Shown in pieces: positions 47,601 to 63,200 of a stretch of 64,000 bases of DNA (its first letter is position 1; each line of letters begins with the position of its first letter). The notes beneath the pieces are model-generated. The model made no database searches, was not told the DNA's origin, and saw nothing but the letters and a program-made list of their open reading frames with translations. This stretch comes from Antedon mediterranea (taxonomy: Eukaryota; Echinodermata; Crinoidea; Comatulida; Antedonidae): contig NC_092675.1 in the NCBI RefSeq assembly GCF_964355755.1, positions 24,220,412 to 24,284,411 on the forward strand, given 5' to 3'. The position numbers and the translations under genes were made by a program.

Positions 47601-50600
47601 TTGTGTTTTCTTCACATTCATTTATGTTGGTACAGTATGTTGATCCGTCTCCTCGGTATCCATCCTGGCAGGTACATGTGTATGCGCCAACTAAATCTGC
47701 GCAATCAGCGTTTTCAACACATGTATTGTTGTTCATATCACATTCATTAATATCTAATTGAACCAAAATAAAAAATCACTAAATATAGATAATTTAATTA
47801 GTAATTTAAATTTTATATGAACAGTTACGACGAGGGTTTAGACTATCATTATACGTGTGCTTTCTAAACGGGACTTTATTTTTCCCCACTCGGTGTTACA
47901 GTAGGTCTAAGGAAATGCCTTTTTGTTGCTTCGTTAAAATACAAATTCAAGTGAAGTTCAATCAAACCATCCAAAATTTATAACTTAGCCTTGGATCACA
48001 ACAGTAATTAACATGATGTTGATAGGACTAGAGTTAAATACTTGGGTAGGTAATTATAAGTTTCGCCCCTTTTCCGTAAGACAGTATATTAAATTCTGAA
48101 TTCATGAAGCCTGTTTTCCCATTAGCGAATATATTCTAGAGAATCAAACATTGCTGAATCATGTTTGGTTGCGCATTTTTCCACGTCACAAAAAGTAGAT
48201 GAACATTAAACATTAACATTAATGCGCACTTACATTTTCGATTTGTGGCAAATGTAATAGTTGAAAGGTATGAACTGATAAATAATTTTTAAAATTTCTT
48301 TAGTGGACTTGGTTTAAGCTTCAATAATTAGTGGAGTGTTTATTTATTTCGTTGTTTTATGTCTGTATTTTGTCTGTGTAGATACAATTACATATGTATC
48401 AACTATGTCAGTCATACGCACGCAATCAAGCCTCGTTCTACCGATAATAAAAACAACTCTTATTTTATTTTATGTGTCATTTAAAATGTACATCTTACTT
48501 TGACAAGTTGCACCATCGCCAGAAAATCCAGAGTTGCAGGAACATGAATAATTACCAGGTGTATTGGTACAGGTGGCCATTGAATCACATGGCATAGCTG
48601 AACATTCATTATTATCTGCAGATACAATAATGAAACAAACATCCAAATAATAGTAGTAGTACTAATACGAAGAAGTGGTGCCAAAAACGGAAAAAAAGAC
48701 AAACAAAAATATAAATAAGAAAGAGAAAAAACAAGAGAAAATGGAAAAAGAATAGAAAAAAAAAAATAAAAAGATAAAAAGAAGAAAAAAGAAAAAGACA
48801 AAGGAAAAAACAAATAAAAAAAAGAAAAAAGAAAAAGAAAAAATAGACAGACAGAAAAAAAACTGGGTAATTTTACAATTTCGCACAAATTGACTTACCA
48901 AAGCACATCATACCATTGCCTGTATATCCATCATTACAATGGCACATGTATGATCCATTATTATTGCTGCAGTACGCTGCATCATCACATCGGTCATACT
49001 CGCATGTTTCATTTCCAGAACAGTAAACACGAATATGTTCACATTCATTGATATCTATAAATAAACAAAATCATAATAGGTTATAGTTTTGCGGTACACT
49101 ACGTATATACTGAAAAGAAGTGTTGAGTTTTTCGACGTTTCGATCAATATGCTTTGATCGACCTCAGGAGTTAGAATGCACTCTGTGCCGCAAATTTTAT
49201 ATCAAACATTTGATATCGCTATGCAAACCTTCAAACAATGTATTAGGCTTTAAATTCAAAAGTCATCAAACAGGTCTATATTTATAGTATAAATAATAAT
49301 GTATTCGGTAATCTTTAATTAAATTCATTGATATTTTATAATACACATTAGTGTAATTGCCAATTCCGTTCTATTCAGAGTTATAAATTTACAAATGTAT
49401 ATATCATGCATAAATTTATATTAAAGTTAAGTGGAGCACAGTAATTTAGGTTTTTCATATTATTAAAGGATCTTGATTGCTGATTCTGCAACTTTTGCTG
49501 TTGCAACACATATAATAAAATTAAAGTATTGTTGTATCTAAGATGTTGTATCAGAATCAATACTTTGTAAAAGAATAACATTCTTACATGAATGATATAT
49601 GAGAAAAACCATTTGATTTTATACTTTACCGGTACATTGTTCACCATTGCCGTTATATCCAGAGTTACAGGAACACATATGCGTACCAGGTATATTTAAA
49701 CACATTGCATTGTCACTGCATGTACCAGGAATCTCACATTCATTTATATCTATAGAATATCAAAACATAAACATATAACAAAATTATTATTATAATTATG
49801 ATCAAGTTGTGTTACGTGAATAATTAAACTCAATTGTTAAAATATGTGTACCTTCACAACTTCTTTTGTCGTCTGCCAGCTGATATCCAGAAATACAGGA
49901 ACAATTGTAAGACCCTTCAGTGTCAGAGCAAGAACCAGAACACATGTGGTCTCCAGTCATACATTCATCAATATCTAAAAATACGATTAAACACAAAATA
50001 TGCTGAAAGGTGATGGGGACACGGCAAGAAGTTATATGTCCTGAACAATAGGTATAAATACATCGGTTATGTCAGTAGATTCTTTTTAAAAAATGAAACA
50101 TTATATTTATGACAATTATAATAATGTTTATTTTTTGTATTGGAGAATTATATATTGCATCAGTATTATGATGAATGCAGTGGAAGGTTCATCGCACGTT
50201 TTCTCTATTTAAAATTATTGTTGTACAATCAAACATTGGTAGAAATTCAATTCTGAATGTTAGATGGTAAAATTATATATTATATTATATAGTCTGGATC
50301 CACCACGAAGACATGTGCACACATTTTATTAATCCTTTATCGATAGTTAATCAGTCCAGTAGTTCATTTATTGTTTTTAGTTATGCAAACTTTGGTGGAT
50401 AACTCCTTGTGTTCATTTTGTATTGAGAAGAATAAATATAATGTCTGCAATTACATCTATTATTAGTAAAAGTATCCAGAAAGTTAGATCATTAGGCTGT
50501 TCATAGAATTTACACTTATTCTTTTAAAAAAACAAACATACTTTGACAATGCGTTGTATTTCCTTCAGTTGCGTCATAACCTTGTTTACACAAACATTCA

Positions 50601-51238
50601 ACATCATTTCCGTTCATTGAACAAAATGCATTCACACATGGGTCAGTATCACATTCGGCTCCTTGTTTAGCTGAAAATAATGATAATATAATAATTATGT
50701 GTAGGCTACTCATCGTTCCGATTAAAAATAATGATTGATACAATGAAATGTAACCAATGATTAGAAAAACTATATCAAGTAAAAAAAAAAATATATATAT
50801 ATATAAACACATTAGGCAATGAACTTTAATTCAAAACTGCCCGGTGATATACTGAAATTTAATTAATTAATTTGAAACGATAAAGATGAGGAAATCTGTG
50901 AGAATGAGACCCAACCGAGACTCGAACTCGGACCGCCTGCTTGATATGCAGATGTCCTAACCATTAGACCACTGGGGCTTTCATGGTATTGTTCAAACTC
51001 AATTGGATAGCGACTCTTTAACATTCTCGGCGTGCTACGGCGGAACAGCACTAGTCCTCAGTTGTACGCACACGCACCAGAGATCAAATTGATACGCCCT
51101 CATCTTTCAGTATTTGTATTCACGAGGCGGGATCTCCGAAGAGATACTTTTATATATATAAACACATTAGGCAATGAACTTTAATTCGAAACCGCCCGGT
51201 GATATACTGAAATTTAATTAATTAATTTGAAACGATAA

Positions 51239-51287
<49 letters not shown>

Positions 51288-54200
51288 GCATCATGGCAGG
51301 TAAATGTTGTTGGTAAATGTTACCTAAAGCGTTGTTCCCACTAGCGACGCAACACAAGGACGTAACGCAATGCAAGTGAATTGACCAATCACAAGCGATG
51401 GCTTATTCGCTTGTGATTGCTAACTGTCTATAACTTCGCTTGTAACTAATGCAAAATATATCGATTCCAAATAGGTTAGGTGAACTCAAATAGGATGTAT
51501 CTACAGTAATTCTAGTATTTTACAAAAAATTAACTGGCGATACTTACGTTGACAAGATACACTATCGTTTGTTAATTCATAATTATCAGTGCAGTAACAA
51601 GAATATCCTCCTTCTGTATTATTACACATCTGTTGACATTCATGAATATCAAGTTCACATTCATTCAAATCTGAATATTAAACACAGTTAAGGCAACATT
51701 TAACAAGAGCAATTGATTACACTAGATGGTTCACGAATATATTTCGTCGCAAACAAACTGGAAATGTTCAAATTTACGCAAGGCTATGTGTACCGACATA
51801 CATCTCAATGTTGGTGATGAAAGTGGTGGTGGATGTGGTTGCGCTGGCGGCACTGGTGCAGCTGTTGGTGGCGTTGGCGGTGACGGTGAAGATGGTGGTG
51901 ATGATGGTGGTAGCGGCCTTGATGGCGTTAGTGGAAAAGATGATAGTAATGGCGGGTGCAAAGAGGTACATTTTTCAAATATATTATTTATTCACTCAGT
52001 AAAAACATTTATTTATTTTTATGTTTTATAATAATGTACAACTAAACACTGTAACACATTTGCGCTTTGATACTTTGTTGAAACTTTCACAGTCGATAAA
52101 AATAATGTGATGATGCACAAACGATGATGTACCCACACTCAAAGTAAAATCTGCACTTTAAATGGCGACCTAAAATGCTTTCTAGAACGTTTATACATTA
52201 CTTTTAACTTTACGGAGCAATTCGTTGAACATGTTTTGTACTTGTCAATTACTAATTATCTAATGTAATATATCTTGCCTAGTGTTGTATCAAAATGTAT
52301 GTGAACAGAAAAGTGGCCCCTTGATCCGCGTTCAAAATGTAAATATAAGTCTTTTGTGACAATTATCAATATACGTTGTTTTAATTTAGTAAAGATCTGG
52401 TTTTAAGTTTTTACTTTATCCTTTTAACAAACACACAAACAATATAACTATTGCAAAAAAAAAAAACACTACTTGGTAATAATGGAAGTGATAAAGTGTT
52501 TGCAGTCAATGTTTCCAGACAAAAGTTGAACAAATGTACATTATGTAAGGAAGTTTGCTTAGCTTTTCTAAATACCGACATTCTACTTTAGGCCTGACTG
52601 TTTTTAATGTACAATTCATAACATAGTCACATTAAGTTTCATCATTCACCGTATTATTAAACATTTTCACAATTCCAATCACTTTTAAGTATATTCAATT
52701 ATAAATGATTTACCTTGACAGATCAGTCCATTCAGCATGTATCCAGAGTTGCATGTACACACATAGCTTCCTAGTGTATTTCCACAGTCTGCATTTGTGT
52801 CACATGGGCTAGTTTCTGCTAAACATTCGTTTACATCTAAAATAAAATGTTTTTTTTGAATTATTTTCACAAAACAAAAGTGCATTGTACTTTATAATAA
52901 CCAGTAGTCCTATATTTAGTATGCTACGAAGTATTATACGAAGTATAAGCAAACACGTAGTGACATTTGTAATTTACATACCTTGGCATATACCATCTGT
53001 CAGTATGTAACCTTCTTTACATGGACATTCAAATCCGCCAATAGTATTAAAACACATAGCAGGGTTCGTGCAGTTGTGACTACCAGAAGTGCACTCATTA
53101 ACGTCTAATTATAAAGAAAATGCATCGTATTTAATAAAATGAAATAATGATAAATGTAATCAAAACTATAAAAAAAAGTGCGTACCAATGCAAGTTGTGT
53201 CATCTCCTACATATCCAAGGGGACAGCTGCAGTCAAAGCTACCTGGTATATTTTGACAAACAAACCTAGTTGTCGGACAAGGATTGTTAGGACATTCGTC
53301 TATGTCTACGCAGAATGTTCCATTACCGGTCCAGCCCGAAGAGCAAGAGCACATATAAGACCCTTGGATGTTGGTGCAATCAGCTTGCATGTCACACGAA
53401 TGAAGTGCACGAGCACATTCATCAATGTCTAAAGAAATGAATAATACAACAACTAATTATTATGATATTATCGCTTTGTCTGACTCGGTATTTGGAAGTG
53501 GAATTGAAATACCTTTTATTCATAATGTCTAAAATGTTCTTTAAAAAAGATTGCACACTAAAATAAAGTTGTGTTTATCAAAACATTCAAGTCAGTTATT
53601 CCTTTAAACAATATTTATTGTTTATTTTTCATAATTTGGCCCTTTTGGTTGCCGGTTTCTTTGTAATACTATTCATTTACTAACTTAATAGTGCATTCAA
53701 GATACTAACAAGTTTTATTGTCTTCTTGTTCAAAGTTTCACTGTCTTATGACATATAAATCTGTACCTTTACCAGTGTTACCTTGTTGCTGAAGCTGTAC
53801 ATTGTGAAGAGCCTCTGTAACAATATTATTTAAATAACAAAATATTTGGAAAGAGTGTGAGGAAAATTAGGTGACACCCTTTTTGCTATGTCCGAATTGT
53901 ATATAACATGTACCTTGACAGGTTTTTCCATCTCCTTCGTAGCCATCAGCACATTGGCATATGTATGAACCTTCTGTATCCATACAGTCGGCCTCTTCGT
54001 CACAGGGGTAGTCAGTGTAACCGCATTCATTCTTGTCTTAATAATAATAAATTACATAAAAACAGTAATAATCGACATAGTCGGTAATAATATGCAAAGT
54101 AAAATATATTAGTAGATGATGATACAAATATCTGCTTCGAGACAACATTAATAACATTATTTTACATATTAGCACAATAATTTATCATAAATTAAAACCC

Positions 54201-57200
54201 TACTAGTGCATGTCTTTCCATCACCACTGTAACCTTCTGAGCATGTGCAGTTGAATGATCCTTCTGTATTTTCACAGGTTGCATAATCACTACAATCATC
54301 AATCATCATCGTACATTCGTCAATATCTGAAAAGAAATATATGTTTTCCTATAAATTATTCCAATAAAGTCAAACCCAATCAAAATTGTTAATATTAATT
54401 TAAAGATCTCTTTTTAAGAAACCATTAGGAAACGTTTCCATTTAAGTTTTTAATCAAATTGGTTTTATAAAAAGAAACGTATGAATTCATTTAGTAGGCC
54501 TATTATCAGATACACACACTTTGTCACTATAATAGTAATAATATACTAGTTATAAAACGCTATTGAAAAAGCAGCAAACACAATATTGCTTGTTTTATTT
54601 ATATATTGAAACAAGCATATCAAATTACCACTGCAATTTTTTAGATCAGCATTCAATTCATATCCTTCTCTGCAGCTACACGTGTACGAGCCCAAAGTAT
54701 TTGTACATTCCTGTTGGCAGAACGCTACACCGTCATCCCTGTCACGACCTTCAACGCATTCGTTGTAATCTAAAAGAAAACACATATTTGCAATAGTTTT
54801 ACGTGAATCTGTTTCTGTTGCGTTTATAAGGTTTCTCTGTTTTAGTCATCACCATAGCGGCCCGCCGTCCTCGACTATTAGTAATTTACTATAATAATCA
54901 GTTCCTCCCATTTGACTATAGTAATATTAACCAGTTTGTTCAAACACGTTTGGTTATAAACATTGAAAACATTCACCATAACACTTGAATCCATTTCCAA
55001 CTAAACCATTTGGACAAACTCCACATGAAACATTTGCTAACGGAGCTTCCTGATCAATGCATGAGACTCCTGGATAACAAGGCTCATCTAAACATCCATT
55101 GAAATCTTCACTACAATCGGTGCCCGTCCAAGCAGGTGGACAATCACATTCGGACACCTAAAACAAAATCAAAAGTGTAAGTGGCACAATAAAGTTGTGC
55201 AAAATATGTTATAGTGTTTACCATATACATAGATATATCCTTAATTAAATTACACCATTTGTTTTTTTTTCAATATCCTACTTTTACATGGGTGCAAATT
55301 AAACTTCATTTAGGAATAATAGAAATTTCTAAATATAAAATGTGTTTTGTGAAGCCGTCTAGGTTTACACACCAATTTTTTTTTTTATCAAAAACACTAT
55401 GAGGTTGGTTTCACTTTTGGGAATCATCAACGAAATTATCAAAAATTACATTACTTGTTGTACATAAAATTTACTTACTGCGAAATGGTTGTTAACAAGA
55501 TCAGATCCATCAACAAGAGCGTTGAAATTACAAACCCCACCATTAACACATTCACAAATAATAACTTCGAGTGGGAATGCAGTTGCCGCTCCTTTACTGT
55601 CTGTGGCAACCAATGTAACTTGAACTTGGTCAGTTGAACCAGGAGTCCATTTAAATAAACCATCTTTAAGATATATAAAATCATAAATTATATTTTTAAA
55701 AGATGTTAGTGATTGTATAATCTAATACCATCAGTGGTGAAAAAAAGATTATCTACTGATATCAGTTTTGGTAGATAACTACTTATTATAACACTGATGA
55801 TATGAGACTACTTATTATCAGTGAAGGTAGAGACTTTCTAGCCATCATCAACCATATCATCATTGTGATTTTCATGCATGAACTGGTCTAAAAATATGTC
55901 ATTAGAAAGGCTCTCTCGATTTGTTACATCCTGATCATTATGCCAACGTATTATACCAGACCCCACTAGTATATTCTTTTTCAAAGTGAAAATACGTTTT
56001 ACTTACCAGCATCAATACCCGCACCTGGCACCGCATCTTGAAGTGAATAAGTTATCGTGTCATTCTCTGGGTCAGATGTAATAACCCTTAGAATATATTG
56101 ACTTCCAACCATAACCAAAAAGCGGTTGGCTCCCGTAATTGAATCAACCGGAGAAATTGCAAGAACGCTTGTAATATTTGGTGGAAAGTTTGCTATATTG
56201 TGAACAAATGTAAACATGAGAAAAGAATCAACATATTGGAAACTATTTCGTTGATAAAAAAGTGCAACGTATCCTACTATTAATGATTTATGATTATTAA
56301 GCTAAATGAATGAACATTTTTCGTTTTAACGTTTATGTTTTTTAGCTATATGTAGTTGTGTGTCTTTACCAAGTTCTTCTGAGTTTTCATATTTTGTCGG
56401 TAAAAATATGCAACGCATCCGACTAATATTTATTTATAATAATTAATCAAAACGAATGAGACTATTGCATTTTAACGTTTATGATTGTGTGTGATCTTAC
56501 CAAGTTCTTCTGCGTTTTCATTGTTGTTTGTATTTGTTTCTTTTGTATTCATACCAAATAAAATATCCTTTGTTGCTAGTACATCAAAAAGACACATACG
56601 ATCATTACCACATGCAGCAATCGACTCATTGTAAAATTCTGTACCAGAATATTGTTCTACAAGATCTTCTAAGAACAATGGTACAAATGTTAGATTATTC
56701 AATGCTTCCCATGATTGACCATCAGTGTAACTGAAAAGTGAAGACTCCTCTGTAGTTCTCCCTGAAAAAAATGAGAGGAAACATAGGTTGAAATTATGTA
56801 ATGAGTATAAAACTATACTTTAAATAATTGCTAATGATAATACTTCAATTCAATTTTCCAATTCATTTCACATTTATTCAATTAATGAAAACTTAAACAA
56901 TGTAAACAATATAAACAAATAATGATTTCATTAATTTGGATCAGACTTAGAGGCCAAGGCCTGTCTCAGAAAAACATTATGAGGTTGGTTTCACTTTTGG
57001 GAATCATCAACGAAATTATCAAAAATTACATTACTTGTTGTACCTAAAATTTACTTACTGCGAAACGGTTGTTAACAAGATCAGATCCATCAACAAGAGC
57101 GTTGAAATTACAAACCCCACCATTAACACATTCACAAATTGATTAATGCATCAGTTATGATCGGCCAATGTATCACATTAGTGATGACGTATTTATACTG

Positions 57201-60200
57201 TATAGGAAAATTAATCTCTCATCCTATATCGCCACTGATTACCTTACATAGATTTAGCAAATATAATTAATACTGGCCTTACATGTATTTCCAAAATGAA
57301 AACCGTCACTATCTGTAACCAGTCCATCTTCTGGCACTGTCATCATACTATTATTTGGAAATGTAAGATCATCTGTTATATCATCATTCCAAACACCTGA
57401 GAAATAATGCAATAATAGATAATAAAGTTGAACATTTGTATTCCGACACGTTTCATCATAATATTTAGGCTTATTTAAAGCACGTTTTCTGTAATACTAT
57501 TAACACACGCATCATTGTTAAAGACAAATATCGACACACAGAGTGGAAAAGGCTAAATTATCACAGTACATCTGAATTTCTATGAAATGATTAGTTGACA
57601 CGATTATGGAAACAAAAAGATTACCAAAGCATGCAAGACATTACTTTCGATAAGAGGACATAGATTACATGCACCTACCATACAATCCCTTTGTTGCTCC
57701 TTTGTATTTTTCTGGAATAGAAAATACAGCCTCCAATACAGTACCAGTCAATGAAACGGAAATAGAAATGCCAGATAACCAAGATGCAATTATTCGATTT
57801 TCAGTTGAATTTCCAGTTGAATTTGCAGTTGAATTTCCAGAAGGAAGACTTATTATAAACCCAGTGTCAGATGGCGGTGTGTACGGACCTAAACATAATA
57901 ATGTTACTTTAATAATTATCTTTTTTTTTTTATCTATTCACTGCCGTACATGAAAAACAAATAAAATAAAACCCAAAAAGTAACAGTATTACAAACGATG
58001 TGAAACTTGGAATGTAAATGTGGATTCACTTGAAATAACTGACGCTTACTTGACTGCTGCGGAAATTCATTTTGGGTTTGATGTGATTTCAGTTTAAGAA
58101 GCTATTGTTAGAAATTGTTAGGAATGCTTTAATATTATTTGTTTTGTTCTTGTTATTTGGGAAGATAAACTTCTTGAATAGTTCATTGCAGTACTATGCT
58201 TACGCTTACTAAATATATATCTGGTCTAGCACTAACTTTGTTTATTGATATTATTGTAAGTTTATACTAAAAGTTAAGAATGTAATATGTACACATACCA
58301 GTGTCTCTGTAAGATATGTATTATACGAAATCTTGGCTTCTCAATACATTATGCAACAAAAAATATAATGGGAAAATAGGTAATACCTTCATTGAGACTA
58401 GATTTATTTACTGCAATGCTTCCATTAACCAAAATATCAAAGTCAGTTGCATTGTCATTCAACGTCATTTGTACCTGTGTGTAAACGTATAGAAGATAAA
58501 GCAGCGCAATAGTAAATTTTTATTGAGTTCAGATATTGCAATAAATACACTACACTACAAACAAGTCTAGGTAAAATCAATCAGAAAGTAAAATATTATT
58601 CTTATTATTTCAATGGATAACTAACATTTTTATTATTATCTTTCACAAAAAAAAAGTGGTCCATAAACGTTATTGTGTATTGTAAACTATAAAATGAATC
58701 AGCTTAAAAGTAAAAAACGTAATGTTAACCTACCGTTGTTGGGCCTCCATTAGCTACAAATGCTGAAAATATTGTCGCCTGTACATCCTCCTCACTCTTA
58801 GGCTTTTGCATTCTACCTTGGAATATAAATTCACCATCGTTGACGGTGGCAAGAACAAATTCTCCAATACCGTTACAAGTATACTCAAGGCCATCAAGTG
58901 TACGGATGTGAGGATCACCAAACATCCAACCTATAACAAATAAATGAAATTATAACAATTTTTGTTTGTTTTTTTTTTCAAAATTATATTAGGTCATCGC
59001 ATTATTAATCTAATCTATATTAGATAATTTAACTCTCAGTGGGATTTTATAATAACATTTTACTTTTATTACTTTCACCTTTTGTTGATAGTAATATACG
59101 ATAATTGTAATTACCTGTGTTAGGAGGAAGATATCCACCACATGTTCCTTTAGGTCTAACTTCAGAATACAGGTTACAGTAGTACGGGTCATTAGACTTT
59201 TCACAACATACATAACGAGGAATCAAATCAAAATCTAAAAATAAAAGTTTTTAATAATAAATATTTAAGATGCTGAATGGACCTGAATCAATATGTAATC
59301 GTTTTGTGACATACATACTAATATACATTTTCTTTTAATTGGAATTATATACCACGTGCATTATACCCCTAAAATAATAACAATAACGAGAGTAATAGGA
59401 TTAACAATGCGAGTTTATTTTCAATTGTTCATGTCTAAACTTGAGAACATGATCATCAGTAAATTTAATTTTCAATTAATGTTTGTTAATAAATTAAATA
59501 AAGTACTTACAAAACCAATAGATATAAGCCAAAAAATCAAAGAATGGCCCTTCAACAAATTGATACCTCTGAACAAAGCTGCTAGTGAATACGTTGTTTT
59601 CATATCCTTCAACAAGTGATCCATCTGCCCTATAACAACACATCATACCTGCTCCATACACTGACGACACCTGGGTTTGTAGGCAGAATGGAGTACCTAA
59701 TGTGTAACAAATCATGCAATTGTAATCTAATTAATACCTAACAATTCCAATGGTCAGGTTTATAATATAGCGATAATATTTTTTAAATGTATAATATGAT
59801 GTACGATTCGTTAGGCTGACGTAAGAACTCAAGTTGATAGTTGAAGATGCAGCTTTTAAATTCTGTCCTTGACTAGAAATTCTAACTCTGGTTTTTCGTC
59901 CTGATTATTTTTATATATCTATGTATGAATAATTTTACTGTATTGATATCTATTGAGAAATAAATAAACAAATTATTTGTGATTTCAATACAAATTGTTT
60001 TAAGGCGTTTTTAAATTTCCAAAAACGAATTTTAAATGTCCTTACCTGCAATGTCATTAATGTCATAAAGTAGTTCAGGAGAAAGTTCATTATTTCCATT
60101 ATTGTTTGCATCTTCATTTCTGTTCCCATTTCCTCGTTGACCATTGCCAAACCCAAGATCATTTGACCCTTGGCCAAACGCACAAGGGCATGTTCCAAGA

Positions 60201-63200
60201 CCTTCTGCCCAAAACAAGTTATCATATTCAAACTGCCTCCAATCCATGCAATATTGTCTATAATTGATAGTATATTCGTTGTTATCTTCAAGTCGAAAGA
60301 ACCACTGCCCATTAAATTCCGTATTACTTGTTGATTCAGGCGTGTATCTTGAGTCCTCAGTTGGAAACATGCTGGCATTTAACTGAGCATTGTAATACTC
60401 TCCATATGCACCAACTCCGTATCCAATCACAACATTCTTCTGTGCAAGGACAGTGGGGTCCCATAGCATTCCACCTATCTTATAGTTGAAGATAGCAAAA
60501 CTATAAACACCATCTGTGAGAAGAGCTGCTTGAAATGTCGCGGTCTGAAAAACACGATTATTCCAACTAGTATATATATATTTTATTTCATTATTTCATA
60601 ACTTCGAGTAATGGCATTATTATAACATTATTTCATAATTACTTTTCAACATTACAAATGTAATTTAACTGAAACTATTACACACTAGACATTCTTTAAT
60701 TACTTCAGTGTATCGATAATAAATATATTGAAAGTTATTGAATTACAGTGCATGTAGTTTACTTACATTTTCAGCATTGTTTACCACCGGATACTGTGGT
60801 ACTCTGTCCCATGTGACTACAAGCATCCAAGTAGCATTAAATGAATAATCATTAGGAAGTGTATTTGTACCAAGAAATGTGTTGACACGAGATGATCCTT
60901 CAGACAACATTTCTTCCTCACGATCTGTTGCTGCAGAGCTAAAGCTTCGGCTATATACCTGTTAAAATACAAGTTATTATTACATTTGTATCTCTAATTT
61001 AAATTTTGAAAATAGAATAAAATAATTAAATACATTATTTGGTTTTTAAAAAATCATTAAAAATTAGACTAAAATCAGCTGTGACATAAATAAATAATAT
61101 CAATGGAAAATCAATAAACTCCAAAAATTAACTAGAACATTAGATATTTTTTCCAACTCAAATTTATGTTGATACTCAATATATTTTGCTTAAAGAAATG
61201 TTATCCATCAATTACAAACTCTGATTATTGGAGTTAAGCATTTCCAATAAAAACTGTTACATTATGGTAGCCATACTGATTGGTGATGGTTTCATATCAT
61301 GTTGTAGATATGATACCTAATATGTATCCGTAACATTTCTATTGATAAACACATTTAAATCACTTACACTGTAGAATACGTTTCCAATTCCACTGTTTGA
61401 TAAATCAGAATCAGCCCAGAATGGTGCAATTACTTTATGTGTAAAGGTACTTCCAAGACCACCATCAGGAGGATTAGCGAATCCATATTTTTGTTCGTTT
61501 TCTCTAGACAGAGATATCACGCCATTTTCCGTAAACTATAACAGCAACAAAATGAAAAGTATTAAATAATTTATGTTAGTAAACTAGATGTAATACAACC
61601 ACAAACATGTTGCCATATTTTGAACTTTACCTACTCCAAGGAAATTTTATAATATGGCAGGCCTATTGCAAAATGTAACATTGATAAAAGGTACAGATTT
61701 AAGTTTAATAAAAATATAGAGTGAATAACACTTACATACATACTGTAAAAGAAATCACCATAGAATGGAAAACCATTTGTAGGTCTAAAAGTTGGTGATA
61801 TCTTTTCTGGCAATTCATCATCTCCTGATGGTAATACGTATTCGGCAGTAAGATTATAATCACCTTGGTCTAATCCCCACAAGAAGAAATAATCAGCTGA
61901 AATAAAAATATAAGTATTGACATAGTATAAATAAGTAGTATAAATAAGTACGGTAGTTTAAAGATATTGTTCCACTGTATTATTCAACTCCAAATCTATC
62001 GACTATGATATTATTGTAACAAGTGTTGTGTTGTTTCCATATTTTTAACACGACAATTTTAATGTACTTTTCATTTTTTTGTACGATAATAAAATATTCC
62101 CACGTACGTTAAAAAAAAACAATTAAAAGACCAACCTTAACATCGCCACCTATTTTTTGTTTTGCATTAGGCCTACAGCCAATACAACGAACTTTAATTT
62201 GTTTCAGATCATTTGTATGTATTATACAAGTAGAATCGTTGATAAAGAATATAATTAAGCTAGATCAGTTTCAGTTGCCTGATGATTTTTCTTATCGATA
62301 ATCTGCCTCTAAACTATAATTTAGGCTTAGCTACATTAAGAATAAGCATATGAATGTGTTATATACAACAACGTATTATACCTTCACATGTAAATCCGTC
62401 ACCAATGTAACCTTCCGTACATTCACATGTATAGCTTCCAGCAGTATTGACACAGCTACTTCCAACTTCTGCACAGTTGTTGTCTTGAAAACATTCATCC
62501 ACGTCTTAGAAACAAGAATAAAAGTTCTTAAGAATATTTCATGACTTTAAATTAGGTAATAAATATATACAAAATATGATATATTTACCATCACATTGTA
62601 ATCCATCGACATTTAGGGTATACCCACCAGGGCATTCACATTGGTAACTACCGTCTTCATTTATACAAGTTCCTATTGGATCACAGCTATGACTGCCTTG
62701 TGTACATTCATCAATATCTTAAAATAATTAGGAAAATGTTTTATAATTATCAAAATATTGAAACTCTAAGCTAGAAAGCCGTAACGATTATTCTAATAGT
62801 ATAGCATTGAAATCATAAAACTTACCTCTACATCTACGAGGTAGGGGCCGACTGTACCTGCCGTCATCGCATGTTGACATTGTTGCACGACTTGGCAATA
62901 ACTCATAACCAGTACGTTCACATGAAAACTCCACTACTTCACCATGCTCTGTAGATCCTGTTATATTAACTCCCTCAATATAAAGTGGGTCACAGTTAGC
63001 TGAAAGAAAATTATGTACGTTCAATTTGTATTGGTTGAAATTTGTATACACAAACCACTGTAGCATGGAATCCATTATATAGTAAACAAATATAATATTA
63101 GTAGAAATAAAGCAATTTATTTATCAACAATAACAAATCAGTGTAAATATTATCAAAGAAACACAGTGAACTAAAGCTACAAATGTCATTTTTTGTAAGA

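Noticed and set aside
51726-52031. Gly-rich open frame in a gene 2 intron.
   Set aside because: Made by GGT/GGC low complexity, on the opposite strand, with no conserved features.
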